Assembly (NCBI GenBank): GCA_965247245.1
Contig: CBDFGV010000003.1
Coordinates: 3,596,001 to 3,660,000 of the forward strand
DNA from: Tectiglobus sp965247245
GTDB lineage: Bacteria; Pseudomonadota; Alphaproteobacteria; Rhizobiales; Hyphomicrobiaceae
Length of the DNA stretch: 64,000 nucleotides
Direction of reading: 5' to 3'
The position numbers and the translations under genes are program-made. Positions within the stretch are counted from its first letter, which is position 1; each line of letters starts with the position of its first letter. The notes under the pieces were generated by a model, which worked only from the letters and a program-made list of their open reading frames with translations, was not told the DNA's origin and did no database searches. Positions 49,558-59,178 of this stretch are shown here, in pieces.

Positions 49558-50577
49558 TCACGTCAGTTTTTGAAGACGCTGCTCAATCGCTCCGAACACC
49601 GACTGCCCGCCTTCATCCTTCATTTCCAGCCTGACAATATCCTCGAACTTGAGGAACGGCGTTGTCGCCTCGCCATGGCGGATTGTCTCAACCGTTCGCT
49701 GCTCGGCAATACAGGTATATCCGATGCCGCCCTCAGCAACTGGTAGACCCGGCCCACCACCGACATCGCGGTTCGAAACCGTACCGGAGCCGACAATTGT
49801 TCCAGCAGACAATGGCCGCGTCTTCGCTGCATGTGCAATCAGGGTGGCAAAATCAAACGTCATATCAATACCCGCATTTGGGCTGCCGAATGCCTCGCCA
49901 TTGAGATAAGCCAGCATCGGTAGATGAACCTTTGCTTCTCGCCACGCCTCGCCCAGCTCATCCGGCGTAACCGCAACGGGTGAGAACGCTGACGGCGGCT
50001 TGCCATGCACAAATCCAAAACCCTTAGTGAGTTCGTCGGGAATGATGTTGCGCAAGGACACATCGTTGCAAATCATGATTAGGCGAATTGCTTGAGCTGC
50101 TGTTTCCACATCGGCCCCGAGCGGCACGGAGTCGGTCACGACCGCAACTTCACCTTCAAAGTCTATACCCCAATCTTCATCTGGCATGACAATGTCATCA
50201 CGCGGTGCAAGCAGCGGATCTGAGCAGCCCTGGTACATCAATGGGTCGGTCCAAAACCGTTCTGGCAACTCGGCTCCGCGTGACTGCCGTAAGAGTTGGA
50301 CATGATTGACGTAAGCCGACCCATCCAACCATTGGAAGGCACGTGGCAATGGGCTCATACAGTCGCGCTCGTGGAAGCGTTCAGCCGGAACCGAACCAAT
50401 TTCCAATCCGGACACAAGTGCTTCCAGATCGCGTCGGCACGCCTCCCAGTTATCCAGCGCCGACTGTAAAGTTGGCGCAATCAATTCCGCCGAAGTGCAT
50501 CGCGTTAGATCGCGAGAGACAACAACCAAGCGACCGTCTCGCGGGCGCTCCTTCGAAGGTAAGGTTGCAAGTTTCAT
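49558..50577 (-). CDS. Fumarylacetoacetate hydrolase family enzyme
   Basis: A 339-aa protein of the two-domain FAA type. The active-site region is GIDFEGEVAVVTDSVPLG (metal Glu), NDVSLRNIIPDEL, then GFGFVHGKPPSAFSPVAV and a late SGTVSNRDVGGGPG metal-ligand loop. Such enzymes hydrolyse C-C bonds of acylpyruvates or isomerise 2-oxo dienes in aromatic breakdown. Adjacent to a second FAH protein and a P450 in one operon. Confidence 0.88.
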   Translation of the reverse strand: MKLATLPSKERPRDGRLVVVSRDLTRCTSAELIAPTLQSALDNWEACRRDLEALVSGLEIGSVPAERFHERDCMSPLPRAFQWLDGSAYVNHVQLLRQSRGAELPERFWTDPLMYQGCSDPLLAPRDDIVMPDEDWGIDFEGEVAVVTDSVPLGADVETAAQAIRLIMICNDVSLRNIIPDELTKGFGFVHGKPPSAFSPVAVTPDELGEAWREAKVHLPMLAYLNGEAFGSPNAGIDMTFDFATLIAHAAKTRPLSAGTIVGSGTVSNRDVGGGPGLPVAEGGIGYTCIAEQRTVETIRHGEATTPFLKFEDIVRLEMKDEGGQSVFGAIEQRLQKLT

Positions 50578-50594
50578 GGAGTAAGCTCCCTCGC

Positions 50595-51380
50595 CTAAGT
50601 TTCATTCACGACAGGATTGCGCAACACACCGATGCCAGTGATTTCGATCTCAACGGAATCACCGGCCTTGAGGTTGGGCGATGTACCATCAGTTCCCATC
50701 CAGATCATATCTCCCGGATGAAGCGTAATGTATTGGCTGATCGTGCTGATGTACCGCTCGATGCCAAACAGCATTGCGTTAGTGCGAAACTGTGAATGCA
50801 CATCGCCGTTGACCCGGACCGTCGTCTCAAGCGCATTAAGATCGGGAACATCCGTTTCAATCCACGGTCCCATGGGCGCGAAGGTATCCGTATTCTTGGC
50901 ACGCCATAGTGTTCGGTCTGATTTCTGCCAACTCCGTTCGCTAACATCATTGCCAATCGTATAACCGAGAACACAGGACAAAGCCTCATCTTCGCTGAGG
51001 TATTTGGCAGTCTTCCCGATAACGACGGCAATCTCTCCTTCGTACTGAACCTGCTCGGACGCATCTTTCGGAATGACGATAGCTTCACCATGTGGGATCA
51101 GAGCATTATTGGCACGGTATCCCACATCAGGCTGGGTCGGCAGATTGGGCTCGATGCCTTGCTGCTTGGAAATCTTAATGACGTGCTCGGGATAATTGAA
51201 ACCAACGGCATAGAAGGTCTTTGGCTCAAGCGGGATCTCGAACTTGACATCATCCAGTGCGTGTCGTCTGCCTATGCGCTGATAGTCGCTGAATGGCGTG
51301 CCGCTGACAGCTTCCACTTCATCACCTTCGACCAGCCCGTAGCTCGTCTCACCCGCAACGGTAAATCGCATCCATCTCAT
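50595..51380 (-). CDS. FAH-family hydrolase/isomerase
   Basis: A 261-aa protein from ATG 51380; ATG 51371 is three codons in and the frame opens at 51428. Catalytic core: FYAVGFNYPEHVIK, metal-binding QYEGEIAVVIG and GYTIGNDVSERSW, then WIETDVPDLNALETTVRVNGD and PGDMIWMGTDGTSP. Single-domain FAH proteins act as 2-hydroxyhepta-2,4-diene-dioate isomerases, oxaloacetate decarboxylases or acylpyruvases. Seventeen bases separate it from the next FAH gene in the same direction. Confidence 0.88.
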   Translation of the reverse strand: MRWMRFTVAGETSYGLVEGDEVEAVSGTPFSDYQRIGRRHALDDVKFEIPLEPKTFYAVGFNYPEHVIKISKQQGIEPNLPTQPDVGYRANNALIPHGEAIVIPKDASEQVQYEGEIAVVIGKTAKYLSEDEALSCVLGYTIGNDVSERSWQKSDRTLWRAKNTDTFAPMGPWIETDVPDLNALETTVRVNGDVHSQFRTNAMLFGIERYISTISQYITLHPGDMIWMGTDGTSPNLKAGDSVEIEITGIGVLRNPVVNET

Positions 51381-51462
51381 GCGCGCTAATCCCCAATGCT
51401 TGATTTCATTTTGGGAACCAGCCGACATGATGCTGCCGCACTAGTCAATCGGCTTTTCGTCG

Positions 51463-52257
51463 TCATCTGGCATCGAAATGAGCATCCAGCACAAAGCCCG
51501 TTTGCTCACGGCCGATGTAACCACGGCAGTTCGTCCGCAAAGTTGTTTCGCCGATCCGAAAAGTTTTGACAATATGCGTATGGCCGAAGACCCAATCGCT
51601 GATCTGCGGATGTGCAACAATGAAGTCGTCCAGGTCCGACGCAAATCCAGGTGCCACAGGCGTCCTCCGGAACCTTTCGGTCATGCCCTGATAACTCGGC
51701 GCATGATGGGTAATTACCACCACTTTTTGATCGATACGGGCTGCCAGTTCCTGCTTCAGAAATTCGAGAGAAGCCTGGTGTCGAGAGATCGCATGCCGAG
51801 GTGTAAAACGTCGACCGCCCGCTGAGATCACGTGAAAGTCCGTTAGACCCAGACCAACGTAACGCTCAGTACTACGGTCGCCACTATTCACATCTGTCCA
51901 CAAAGTAGCGCCAAGAAATGTCACGCCGTCGATCGTGGCGGCCTTGTTCTCAAGGTAGTAGACTCCATCTCCTCCCAGATGACGCTCGATCAGGGCTTGG
52001 CCTTCATCAATATCGATGCCGTAGGGCTCATGATTACCGCCAACGTAAAGTATAGTATCGAAGTTCTTCCGTGCCAGTTCAAAGAACCGCAGCGTCGCGG
52101 ATCGTACGCGTTGCTTTCGCGAATCTTGAGCTTCGGGCGATAGACAAATGGCAGTGGTTATATCTCCAGCAAGGATCAAGACTTCCCCACTTGGTAGCTG
52201 ATCCATGGCATCGAATTCGAGATGAATATCGGACATGTAGTGCACCCTCATGCGCAC
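51463..52257 (-). CDS. Calcineurin-like metallophosphoesterase
   Basis: A 264-aa phosphoesterase. Metal motifs: YMSDIHLEF, LILAGDITT, VGGNHEPYG, ITHHAPSYQG, FGHTHIVKTF - all five blocks present. The family hydrolyses phosphomono- or diesters, including cyclic nucleotides and UDP-sugars. Directly upstream of the FAH-P450 genes but 82 bases away, so linkage is only possible. Divergent from the adenylate cyclase across 217 bases. Confidence 0.9.
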   Translation of the reverse strand: MRMRVHYMSDIHLEFDAMDQLPSGEVLILAGDITTAICLSPEAQDSRKQRVRSATLRFFELARKNFDTILYVGGNHEPYGIDIDEGQALIERHLGGDGVYYLENKAATIDGVTFLGATLWTDVNSGDRSTERYVGLGLTDFHVISAGGRRFTPRHAISRHQASLEFLKQELAARIDQKVVVITHHAPSYQGMTERFRRTPVAPGFASDLDDFIVAHPQISDWVFGHTHIVKTFRIGETTLRTNCRGYIGREQTGFVLDAHFDAR

Positions 52258-52462
52258 TCCTGCCGATTAACCAATTCGCTCGCAGACGTCAGCACTCTTA
52301 TCTCCGCACTTAACGCTACTCCCAAGAGCTGTTAGCAATCTAGGAGAGCTGGGTCATCAGGCGTGAAACCGACTAATCTCGATCAATTGATTCCCACCCT
52401 GGGGCCTCTTGTATCACGTCCTGTGCCCTGATCAGCTCATTTGACCTATCGGCCTTGCAGGC

Positions 52463-52466
52463 GGAG
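52463..52466 (+). promoter_or_regulatory. Ribosome binding site for the CHASE2 cyclase
   Basis: GGAG eight bases before GTG 52475, only two before TTG 52469, so GTG 52475 is preferred. Confidence 0.55.
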
Positions 52467-52474
52467 CATTGTTT

Positions 52475-54439
52475 GTGCAGCAGCAGCTCATCAGTTGGTG
52501 GCATGACGCCCGCCACAACTTTTTCACTGGGCCTCATCGCTTCACTATGGCCTCCGTCATCCTATCATCTCTTTTGGCGATACTTGTATGTGCCAGGGCT
52601 GACATCAAAATTGGCGATTGGTTGCTGACAAACTGGGGCAGCACGGCAACCACTCCGAAAGACATCGTCATCGTGGCGATCGACGAACCGACGCTGGCAA
52701 CCCTGCCTTACCGATCCCCAATCGATCGTCGCTTTTTGGCTGAGCTGATCCAACACATCGACAAAGGTGCCCCGCGCGCCATCGGTATTGACATTCTGTT
52801 TGACCAGGCAAGCGAGCCAGCTAAAGACCAGCAGCTTCTGAAGATGCTGCAAAACCCAAAGTCGACGACCATTGTTGCATACGCCGATGAGGCCGACGGC
52901 CTGACACCCAAACAAGCTGCGTTCCTCAAACAGGCTCTCAACGGTTTGAACGTCGGCCATGTTATCATTTCGCGAGATGCGTTTGATGGCACCGTCAGAC
53001 ACTGGCCTGAAATGAACAAGGAATCTGCGAGCGTCCCACTATTCGCGACAGCGATCGCAATGGCTGCCAACAAGAACAGCCAGCAACTTGAAGGTCGTGT
53101 CGCGTTTTTCGCAGATAGCGACGGCGCCCCGTTTGCTTTCCCAACCTATCCGGCAAGCGCCGCAAAGCTGCTGCCGCCACAATGGTTCAAAGATAAGATC
53201 GTTCTGATCGGCGCAACGCTGCCGAACATTGACCAGCATCAAACACCGTTTACCACCTCGTCAGGCGTGAGCTCAGGTTCCATATACGGCGTCAAAATCC
53301 ATGCGCATATGATCGCGCAACTCCTGAATGGTCGCTCGATCACGCTAATCGGTACATTTGCGAAACTCGTTCTCTGCCTCGGCCTGGCCGGACTAACGGC
53401 GGCAGGTTTCACAACCTTGACGTCACTCCCTATGCGCGTGGCTTTTATCGGTCTCCTTCTCTCCGGTCTGATTATTACTAGCCTTGGTCTCTACCGCGCA
53501 TTCGATCTGGAATTGCCTTTGGCGACCCTATTGGCGACGGCCGCCTTATCCAGTGCTGCATTCATCATTCGGGACTGGCACACCAACTGGTCCGAACGCA
53601 GGTTTATTCAAAAGGCGTTCGGCCAGTACGTGAGTCCGGCACTGGTCGATCGGATCGCTGCCAATCATGACTTGCTCAAGCTTGGCGGCGAGCAGCGCGC
53701 CGTGACGTACATCTTTACCGATCTTGAGGGCTTCACATCCCTCAGCGAGAACCTGCCGCCGGAGAAGGTCTCAAACATCCTCAACGCCTATCTCGATGGA
53801 ATGTGCGACCTGTTCGTCGACCATGGTGCAACGATTGACAAGATTATCGGTGACGCCGTCGTCGGCCTCTATGGTGCACCAGAAAACCAACCAGACCACG
53901 CTAATCAGGCCGTTGCCCTCGCATTGGCTATCGACAGGTTTGCCGAAGACTTCCGCAGGTCACCTGATGCCCAGGGTATTTCTCTCGGTGTCACGCGCAT
54001 AGGGTTGCATAACGGCCCGGCTGTCGTCGGCAACTTCGGTGGCCAAAGGTTTTTCGACTACACCGCAATCGGCGACACGGTGAACACAGCTGCAAGGCTG
54101 GAAGGTGCCAACAAATACCTGGGCACCAGGATATGCGTGAGCGAGAGTGTTTCGGCAGGCGCAACTGAACATCTCTTTCGACCGATCGGCGATATCATCT
54201 TAAAGGGTAAGGATGAGCCGGTGCGCTGCTTCGAGCCGGTCGAGCGCAACAGTCCGCAGGCGAAGTCTTTGGAACGATACAGCCAGGCATTTGAGCTGCT
54301 CTCTGATAGGCCAGCAGCGGCCCATGAGATCCTCAGCGAAATCCAAAAGCAATTCCCGACGGATAGCCTTATCGGCCTTCATTTGACCCGCGCAAGTAAC
54401 GGCAAAAAAGGCGTCCAAATTGAGTTAGAGAGTAAGTAG
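52475..54439 (+). CDS. CHASE2-domain adenylate/guanylate cyclase
   Basis: A 654-aa protein from GTG 52475. One membrane helix (about 22-40), an extracytoplasmic CHASE2 sensor about 45-290 (VIVAIDEPTLATLPYRSP, RAIGIDILFDQ, DKIVLIGATLPNIDQHQTPF), three further helices about 290-365, then a class III cyclase about 395-590: TYIFTDLEGFTSLSE with metal Asp416, Lys456 and Asp460 in DKIIGDAVVGLYG, DYTAIGDTVNTAARLEGANK. The Lys and Asp/Thr positions favour ATP, so cAMP is likely. The C-terminus is helical. Signals from an unknown periplasmic ligand. Confidence 0.92.
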   Translation: MQQQLISWWHDARHNFFTGPHRFTMASVILSSLLAILVCARADIKIGDWLLTNWGSTATTPKDIVIVAIDEPTLATLPYRSPIDRRFLAELIQHIDKGAPRAIGIDILFDQASEPAKDQQLLKMLQNPKSTTIVAYADEADGLTPKQAAFLKQALNGLNVGHVIISRDAFDGTVRHWPEMNKESASVPLFATAIAMAANKNSQQLEGRVAFFADSDGAPFAFPTYPASAAKLLPPQWFKDKIVLIGATLPNIDQHQTPFTTSSGVSSGSIYGVKIHAHMIAQLLNGRSITLIGTFAKLVLCLGLAGLTAAGFTTLTSLPMRVAFIGLLLSGLIITSLGLYRAFDLELPLATLLATAALSSAAFIIRDWHTNWSERRFIQKAFGQYVSPALVDRIAANHDLLKLGGEQRAVTYIFTDLEGFTSLSENLPPEKVSNILNAYLDGMCDLFVDHGATIDKIIGDAVVGLYGAPENQPDHANQAVALALAIDRFAEDFRRSPDAQGISLGVTRIGLHNGPAVVGNFGGQRFFDYTAIGDTVNTAARLEGANKYLGTRICVSESVSAGATEHLFRPIGDIILKGKDEPVRCFEPVERNSPQAKSLERYSQAFELLSDRPAAAHEILSEIQKQFPTDSLIGLHLTRASNGKKGVQIELESK

Positions 54440-54445
54440 CAAATG

Positions 54446-55078
54446 CTACGGCAAGGCGATATCGGGCAGCCTATCCGCGTTCGCCTGCCATGCGGCCGAG
54501 TATTCCAATACGCGCGCCGTCTCTTCCGCCACGCTCGCACTGCAAAACCGCTGCAGCAGGTGCAGTGTCATATCGATGCCGAGCGAAACCCCGCCGCCCG
54601 TTAGAACCTGGCCAGCATCGACAACGCGAGCGACCGGCGCGTTAGCGTCTCCATTTTTTGCGCCAAGGATCTCCAGTGGTGGCGTTTCACCGTCGAAGAC
54701 TTCCACTTTGGTGGTCGCCTTGAGGCCGGACAAGAGGCCTGCCGCCTCGAGGATCATGGCGCCTGTACAAACGGAGGCAATGGTCGTCCCTTCAGACTTC
54801 ACTTCCCGTAAATACGAGAGCATCGCCTGGTTATCACATTCTACTGACCAACCTGGGCCGCCAAGGACCATCAGGACGTCCGAAGCCTGATGGTCACGAA
54901 AGCTGCGATCCGCCATCAAGCGCAGACCATTGGCCATAACAACTTCGCCGCCCCGCTCTGACACAACGTAGAATTCCAGCTGTGGTGCGATCCGCTTGGC
55001 CATAGACAGCACACCGTATGTGGCACCGATGTCTATCGGCTCAATACCATCGTAGGCCAGGATCGCAAAAACTGTCAT
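54446..55078 (-). CDS. DJ-1/PfpI family protein
   Basis: A 210-aa single-domain protein. FAILAYDGIEPIDIGATYGVL is the family opening, LMVLGGPGW the glutamate/backbone turn, and SVCTGAMILEAAGLLSGLKATTK holds the nucleophilic Cys elbow. Close relatives include isonitrile hydratases and amidase-like AraC partners. It is seven bases from the cyclase stop (converging) and 19 bases downstream of the PPOX gene, so it forms an operon with that. Confidence 0.88.
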   Translation of the reverse strand: MTVFAILAYDGIEPIDIGATYGVLSMAKRIAPQLEFYVVSERGGEVVMANGLRLMADRSFRDHQASDVLMVLGGPGWSVECDNQAMLSYLREVKSEGTTIASVCTGAMILEAAGLLSGLKATTKVEVFDGETPPLEILGAKNGDANAPVARVVDAGQVLTGGGVSLGIDMTLHLLQRFCSASVAEETARVLEYSAAWQANADRLPDIALP

Positions 55079-55097
55079 CGAGCTGTCCTACTCCGAT

Positions 55098-55739
55098 TTA
55101 GTAGAGGCCACGCTCGGCCATGATCTTCGTCTGTCGATCATTCTCTTCCTGGGTCAGGTCTCGGCAGTGATCGAGAAGGATTTCGGCAAAGCTTGGCAGC
55201 TGGGCCCGATCAATCTGCTGCGACGCATCCCACAACTTCGATCTCACAAACGCCTTCGGGCAATGCATGAAGGCCTCCTGAATCTTGATGAGCAGCCCGA
55301 CTTTTGGCGCCCGACCCTGGATACTGCTCTCTTCGAGTAGCCTTGCATCGCTAGTGACTTTGGCCGTGCCGTTAATGCGCAGCGTTTCATTCATGCCTGG
55401 GATCAAAAAGAGCACGCCAATGGCCGGATTTCGAAACAGGTTCGTCATCGTGTCGAGCCTGTTGTTCCCGACCCGATCCGGTAGCAGGAGATGCTGATCA
55501 TCCAGAACCCGAACAAACCCTGGTGGGTCACCGCGCGGGGTCACATCAGCGCCGCCGGGCCCTTGGGTAGCGATTACGCAGAAAGGCGAGAGCCTGAGAA
55601 TCTCACGGCAGTGCTGATCTAAATGAGTGAGTACCTTGTCTGTCGCCCGACTCAACGGCGCATGGTGAACCGCGCGCAGGCTCTCTTCGTCTTCAATGAA
55701 GCTGATGTCTTCTGGCAGCACAGCGATCCTCCAGGCCAT
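55098..55739 (-). CDS. PPOX-type flavoprotein (MSMEG_1061-like)
   Basis: A 213-aa protein from ATG 55739; the open frame extends to 55883 but the extra 48 residues do not look conserved. The FMN region reads SPFCVIATQGPGGADVTPRGDPPGFVRVLDDQHLLLPDRVGNNRLDTMTNLFRNPAIGVLFLIPGMNETLRINGTAKV, the pattern of MSMEG_1061-type pyridoxamine-phosphate-oxidase-fold proteins split here only for description. It likely binds FMN and reduces an unidentified substrate. First of two genes with the DJ-1 protein. Confidence 0.85.
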   Translation of the reverse strand: MAWRIAVLPEDISFIEDEESLRAVHHAPLSRATDKVLTHLDQHCREILRLSPFCVIATQGPGGADVTPRGDPPGFVRVLDDQHLLLPDRVGNNRLDTMTNLFRNPAIGVLFLIPGMNETLRINGTAKVTSDARLLEESSIQGRAPKVGLLIKIQEAFMHCPKAFVRSKLWDASQQIDRAQLPSFAEILLDHCRDLTQEENDRQTKIMAERGLY

Positions 55740-55917
55740 TGGTCTCGATGGATCATACGCCGATTGCAAGGAACTGCAATTCCGACAGCCCACAATTAAA
55801 AACCGACCGCGCGGAAATGTTTCGGCCACTGACGACTGCGAATCATTGACGTAAGAGACGCTAATCACCACTACTAGAGCCAATTCGCGAGAATCTTACT
55901 GACGGGGACGATGCGCC

Positions 55918-56385
55918 ATGACACCTGGAATGATCAGAGAACTTCAGAACATTTCGCAGCAGCATGTCGATAACCTTGTCGGCAACGTCTTTTCAGAGCT
56001 CGACAAACTGAAGGCCGATATGCAGGCCGTGAGCAAGACGAAGCCTGATCCGGATCTTCTCATCAAGAACATCGAGCCTTTCACCTACTTCGAGTTCATT
56101 GCATTGGCCTGCCATCGACTGCGCGGAAAGTGGAAGCGCGCAAACGATGCGGTCAAGACTCTGGAAAAGCGGCGCACTGAATGGAACACGGTCATCAGCG
56201 CAGCTCTGTTCCATGCTCGCAATGATCTCGCGAAGCTCGAGAAAGGCAGCACGGAGTACGATGCCCAGATTGATAAGATCCTGGCGTTGCTTGACATGCT
56301 GTCGCTAACCTTCAGGCCATTGGCCGGCCCCAACGCACAATGGGTCGCCATTACTGCTGCAACGATTGGAACGGGCACCCAGTAA
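55918..56385 (+). CDS. Hypothetical helical protein
   Basis: A 155-aa protein of unknown family. Almost entirely helical, with amphipathic stretches (LQNISQQHVDNLVGNVFSELDKLKADM, FEFIALACHRLRGKWKRANDAVKTLEKRR, EYDAQIDKILALLDMLSL) and a short Gly/Thr C-terminus. No signal peptide, membrane helix or known motif. GGGACG precedes the ATG weakly. Divergent from the PPOX gene. Confidence 0.55.
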   Translation: MTPGMIRELQNISQQHVDNLVGNVFSELDKLKADMQAVSKTKPDPDLLIKNIEPFTYFEFIALACHRLRGKWKRANDAVKTLEKRRTEWNTVISAALFHARNDLAKLEKGSTEYDAQIDKILALLDMLSLTFRPLAGPNAQWVAITAATIGTGTQ

Positions 56386-56548
56386 GCTTGCCCATCCGCC
56401 AACGGTTGAGCCAACTCGTCGGTGAAAGATCTAGCGCAGCACCAAGCGAAATCTTTGCTGATGCTGGCTCGACGATCCCGTGCGTGCAAGAATGCTGGAT
56501 GAACGCATCAAATGCGTTCACTCCGGCCGCACCATATCGGGAAATACA

Positions 56549-57028
56549 ATGAAGCTAGAAGGTTCGTGCCACTGCGGTGCAGTTAAGTTTTCGGTCGAAG
56601 CACCAGAGCCGACGCCCTACCTGCTTTGCTATTGTTCAATTTGCCGTAAAACGGCTGGCTCCGGCGGATTTGGTATTAATCTCGGCGCAAGAACCGAAAC
56701 CCTCTCCATTGAAGGTAGTGAAAACATTCGTAGGTATCACCCGGAGTCGGGTGAAACAGGAGCAGATGCCAGTGAGCATTCCGGACGGCGTTTCTGCGGT
56801 CGGTGTGGATCGCCTCTTTGGAATTACGACACCCGCTGGCCTGACCTGATCCATCCTCATGCCGGCGCAATCGACACTGAGCTGCCGATCCCGCCGGAAC
56901 GTACGCACATCATGCTTGGCTCCGCTGCCAACTGGGTCGAGTCTCACATTGAAGAGGGCGACCGGTGCTTCAAAGAATACCCGGATGAAAGTCTTGCAGA
57001 CTGGCATCGACGAGTGACCAATCAATAA
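56549..57028 (+). CDS. GFA-family (CENP-V) zinc protein
   Basis: A 159-aa protein from ATG 56549; the frame extends to 56480 but the domain starts at MKLEGSCHCGAVKFSVE. Zinc cysteines: SCHCGAV, CYCSICRKTAG and RFCGRCGSPLWNY, all present. Named after glutathione-dependent formaldehyde-activating enzyme, but most members are of unknown substrate and the original assignment is disputed. Fifty bases before the dehydrogenase gene, same direction, possible operon. Confidence 0.9.
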   Translation: MKLEGSCHCGAVKFSVEAPEPTPYLLCYCSICRKTAGSGGFGINLGARTETLSIEGSENIRRYHPESGETGADASEHSGRRFCGRCGSPLWNYDTRWPDLIHPHAGAIDTELPIPPERTHIMLGSAANWVESHIEEGDRCFKEYPDESLADWHRRVTNQ

Positions 57029-57079
57029 CAATGCCTGGCCGCGCATCGAGCAGCAGCTGAAAAAAGGTGAGGGAGAGAC

Positions 57080-57949
57080 ATGTCAGACGAGAAGTTCGGT
57101 TTTATCGGTTTGGGCAACATGGGTCAGCCGATGGCGCGCAACATTCATCAGTCAGGTCACGAGCTCCTGGTGCACGACATCGCAGGAACTGCCGACCGTG
57201 CACCTCAGGGCACGATGACCGCGCAATCCAATTCTGAAGTTGCACGTCGAAGCACTGTTATCGCACTTTCCCTGCCCTCTCTCGAAGCAAATCAAGCCGT
57301 AGTCGCTGAAATGGCTGAGGCAGGCAAACAAGGCAGTATTGTCGTCGACACGTGCACCATCGGGCCGACCGCCGCTGCCGCCAACGCAGAAAGGCTTGCC
57401 GCTGCCGGCATTGCGTATGTCGATGCACCAGTATCCGGATTGAAATCGCGCGCCGAAGAAGGGTCGCTTGCCAGTATGGTTGCCGGTGGAAGCGATGAAA
57501 TCGAACGTGCGAAGCCTCTGATCGAAGGTTATTCCCGCACCATGTTTGTTGTTGGCACAGAAGCTGGCCAGGGTCAGCGTATGAAGGTCGTCAACAATGC
57601 GATTTATCTGTCATCCTTAATTACAGTCTCAGAAGCCCTTTCGTTCGGCGAGAACGGCGGTCTTGATCTCGAAAAGATGCTCGAGGTAATCAATGCAAGT
57701 TCGGGCCAAAGTCTTACGACTGGCCAGGTCTTCCCAACCTACATGCTGACTGATCCACCCGGCTTCAGCGGTGCTGATGCTCACATCCTTCGCAAGGACC
57801 TGAGCTTGTTCGTTGACGGCGCGAAGCAGGAAGGAACACCCGGCGCCGCCATCACGACAGCCTACGAGACAACTGTTGCCTTTTCGGAAGAGAACCCAAA
57901 ACAGGACAAGGCAGAGATCTATAAGTTCGTTCGCGATCGACTGAAGTGA
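57080..57949 (+). CDS. NAD(P)-dependent beta-hydroxyacid dehydrogenase
   Basis: A 289-aa protein with GAGGGAGAG before the ATG. Rossmann motif FIGLGNMGQPMARNI; DAPVSGLKSRAEEGSLASMVAGG is the substrate loop of the 3-hydroxyisobutyrate dehydrogenase family; catalytic Lys in RMKVVNNAIYLSS. It oxidises a 3-hydroxyacid such as 3-hydroxyisobutyrate or tartronate semialdehyde-type compounds. Converges with the quinone oxidoreductase 41 bases away. Confidence 0.92.
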   Translation: MSDEKFGFIGLGNMGQPMARNIHQSGHELLVHDIAGTADRAPQGTMTAQSNSEVARRSTVIALSLPSLEANQAVVAEMAEAGKQGSIVVDTCTIGPTAAAANAERLAAAGIAYVDAPVSGLKSRAEEGSLASMVAGGSDEIERAKPLIEGYSRTMFVVGTEAGQGQRMKVVNNAIYLSSLITVSEALSFGENGGLDLEKMLEVINASSGQSLTTGQVFPTYMLTDPPGFSGADAHILRKDLSLFVDGAKQEGTPGAAITTAYETTVAFSEENPKQDKAEIYKFVRDRLK

Positions 57950-57990
57950 GCGCCGGTACAGAGCTTACTTCAATCTCAGATTCTCGCGCC

Positions 57991-58965
57991 TTAACCAGTC
58001 GTCATGACAATTTTGCCGAAGTGCTGATTGTTCTTCATATGGTCCAGCGCATCCGCCGCCTGCGACAAACGAAAGGTCTTCGAGATTGGCAGGCTAAGTT
58101 CGCCGGACTCAACAGCGGAGTTAAGATCCTGCCGCATGAGACGACCTATCTCGCGAACCTCATCAAGCGAACGCGTTCGGAACGTAACGCCGATGTACTC
58201 GATGCGCTTCAGTGCGTGTAGATCGTAGTCGAACTCGCCTTTACCCCCGCCAAGGCGACCGACATTGACGATCCGGCCCATGATCGCCGCCGCTTTCATA
58301 TTCTCGTTCGCGACGCCACCACTAATTTGATCAACAATAACGTCTACACCCTTGCCATCGGTAGCTTCCTGCACTTGCTCCGGCCAGTTAGGATCGGACG
58401 AATCGATAGCAAGATCCGCTCCAAACTCCGTGAGCTTTGCACGCCGTTCCGCGTTCGTTGAACTGCCGATGACCTTGCCGGCACCCATATACTTGGCAAT
58501 CTGCATGCCCATTAGACCGACGCCCGAGCTGGCTCCTTGAATCAAGATCGACTCGCCCTTGGCAAGGCGCCCCCGCGTGACCACCGCGTTATGCATTGTG
58601 TAGAGCGCAATCGGCAGGGTCGCCGCTGTCTCGTAACTCACGTTGCCGTCTGGTATCTTTTGCACACGACCGTAGTCGGCAACGGCATACTCGGCATAAC
58701 CGCTACCGCCAGAGCACATCACCCGGTCGCCCGGCTTGACGTTCTGAACGTTGGCGCCAACTTCGACAACATCCCCCGACCATTCCATGCCGACGATCGT
58801 ACCTGCACCGCCAACGCTGCCGTGCGCAGCACCGCCAGCAACGGCTAGATCCGCGCGATTGAGACCCATCGCACGCACTTCAACCAGGACCTGATCAGCA
58901 TTCGGAGATGGTTTATCGACATCCTGGTACGCCACACCCCCATCAACAACCACAATCGCCTTCAT
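57991..58965 (-). CDS. Zinc-free quinone oxidoreductase (MDR)
   Basis: A 324-aa MDR enzyme. Typical steps: AMGLNRADLAVAGG, GTIVGMEWSGDVVEVGANVQNVKPGDRVMC, ILIQGASSGVGLMGMQIAKYMGAGKVIGSSTNAER. No zinc-binding Cys cluster, so it is the quinone reductase/crotonyl branch. Reduces an enone or quinone with NADPH. Divergent from the M24 gene across 213 bases. Confidence 0.9.
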   Translation of the reverse strand: MKAIVVVDGGVAYQDVDKPSPNADQVLVEVRAMGLNRADLAVAGGAAHGSVGGAGTIVGMEWSGDVVEVGANVQNVKPGDRVMCSGGSGYAEYAVADYGRVQKIPDGNVSYETAATLPIALYTMHNAVVTRGRLAKGESILIQGASSGVGLMGMQIAKYMGAGKVIGSSTNAERRAKLTEFGADLAIDSSDPNWPEQVQEATDGKGVDVIVDQISGGVANENMKAAAIMGRIVNVGRLGGGKGEFDYDLHALKRIEYIGVTFRTRSLDEVREIGRLMRQDLNSAVESGELSLPISKTFRLSQAADALDHMKNNQHFGKIVMTTG

Positions 58966-59178
58966 TATCGCTTCCTCCGACTTGCTCTTCCATCGCCCAC
59001 ACGCAGGTGCGCGACAATGGCAAGCGAGCCGGCATCAAACAAGCAACCGGCCATCGCATTTGAAATGATTGAGCCTGCCCACCGCCCGATCGGCGCAGCT
59101 CGCACGACAAGGCGCTTGCTTCCGGCCAGTCAGCATGAAGTAATGTGCGGCAACAAAGAGCGATGAGGAACGCCCACA

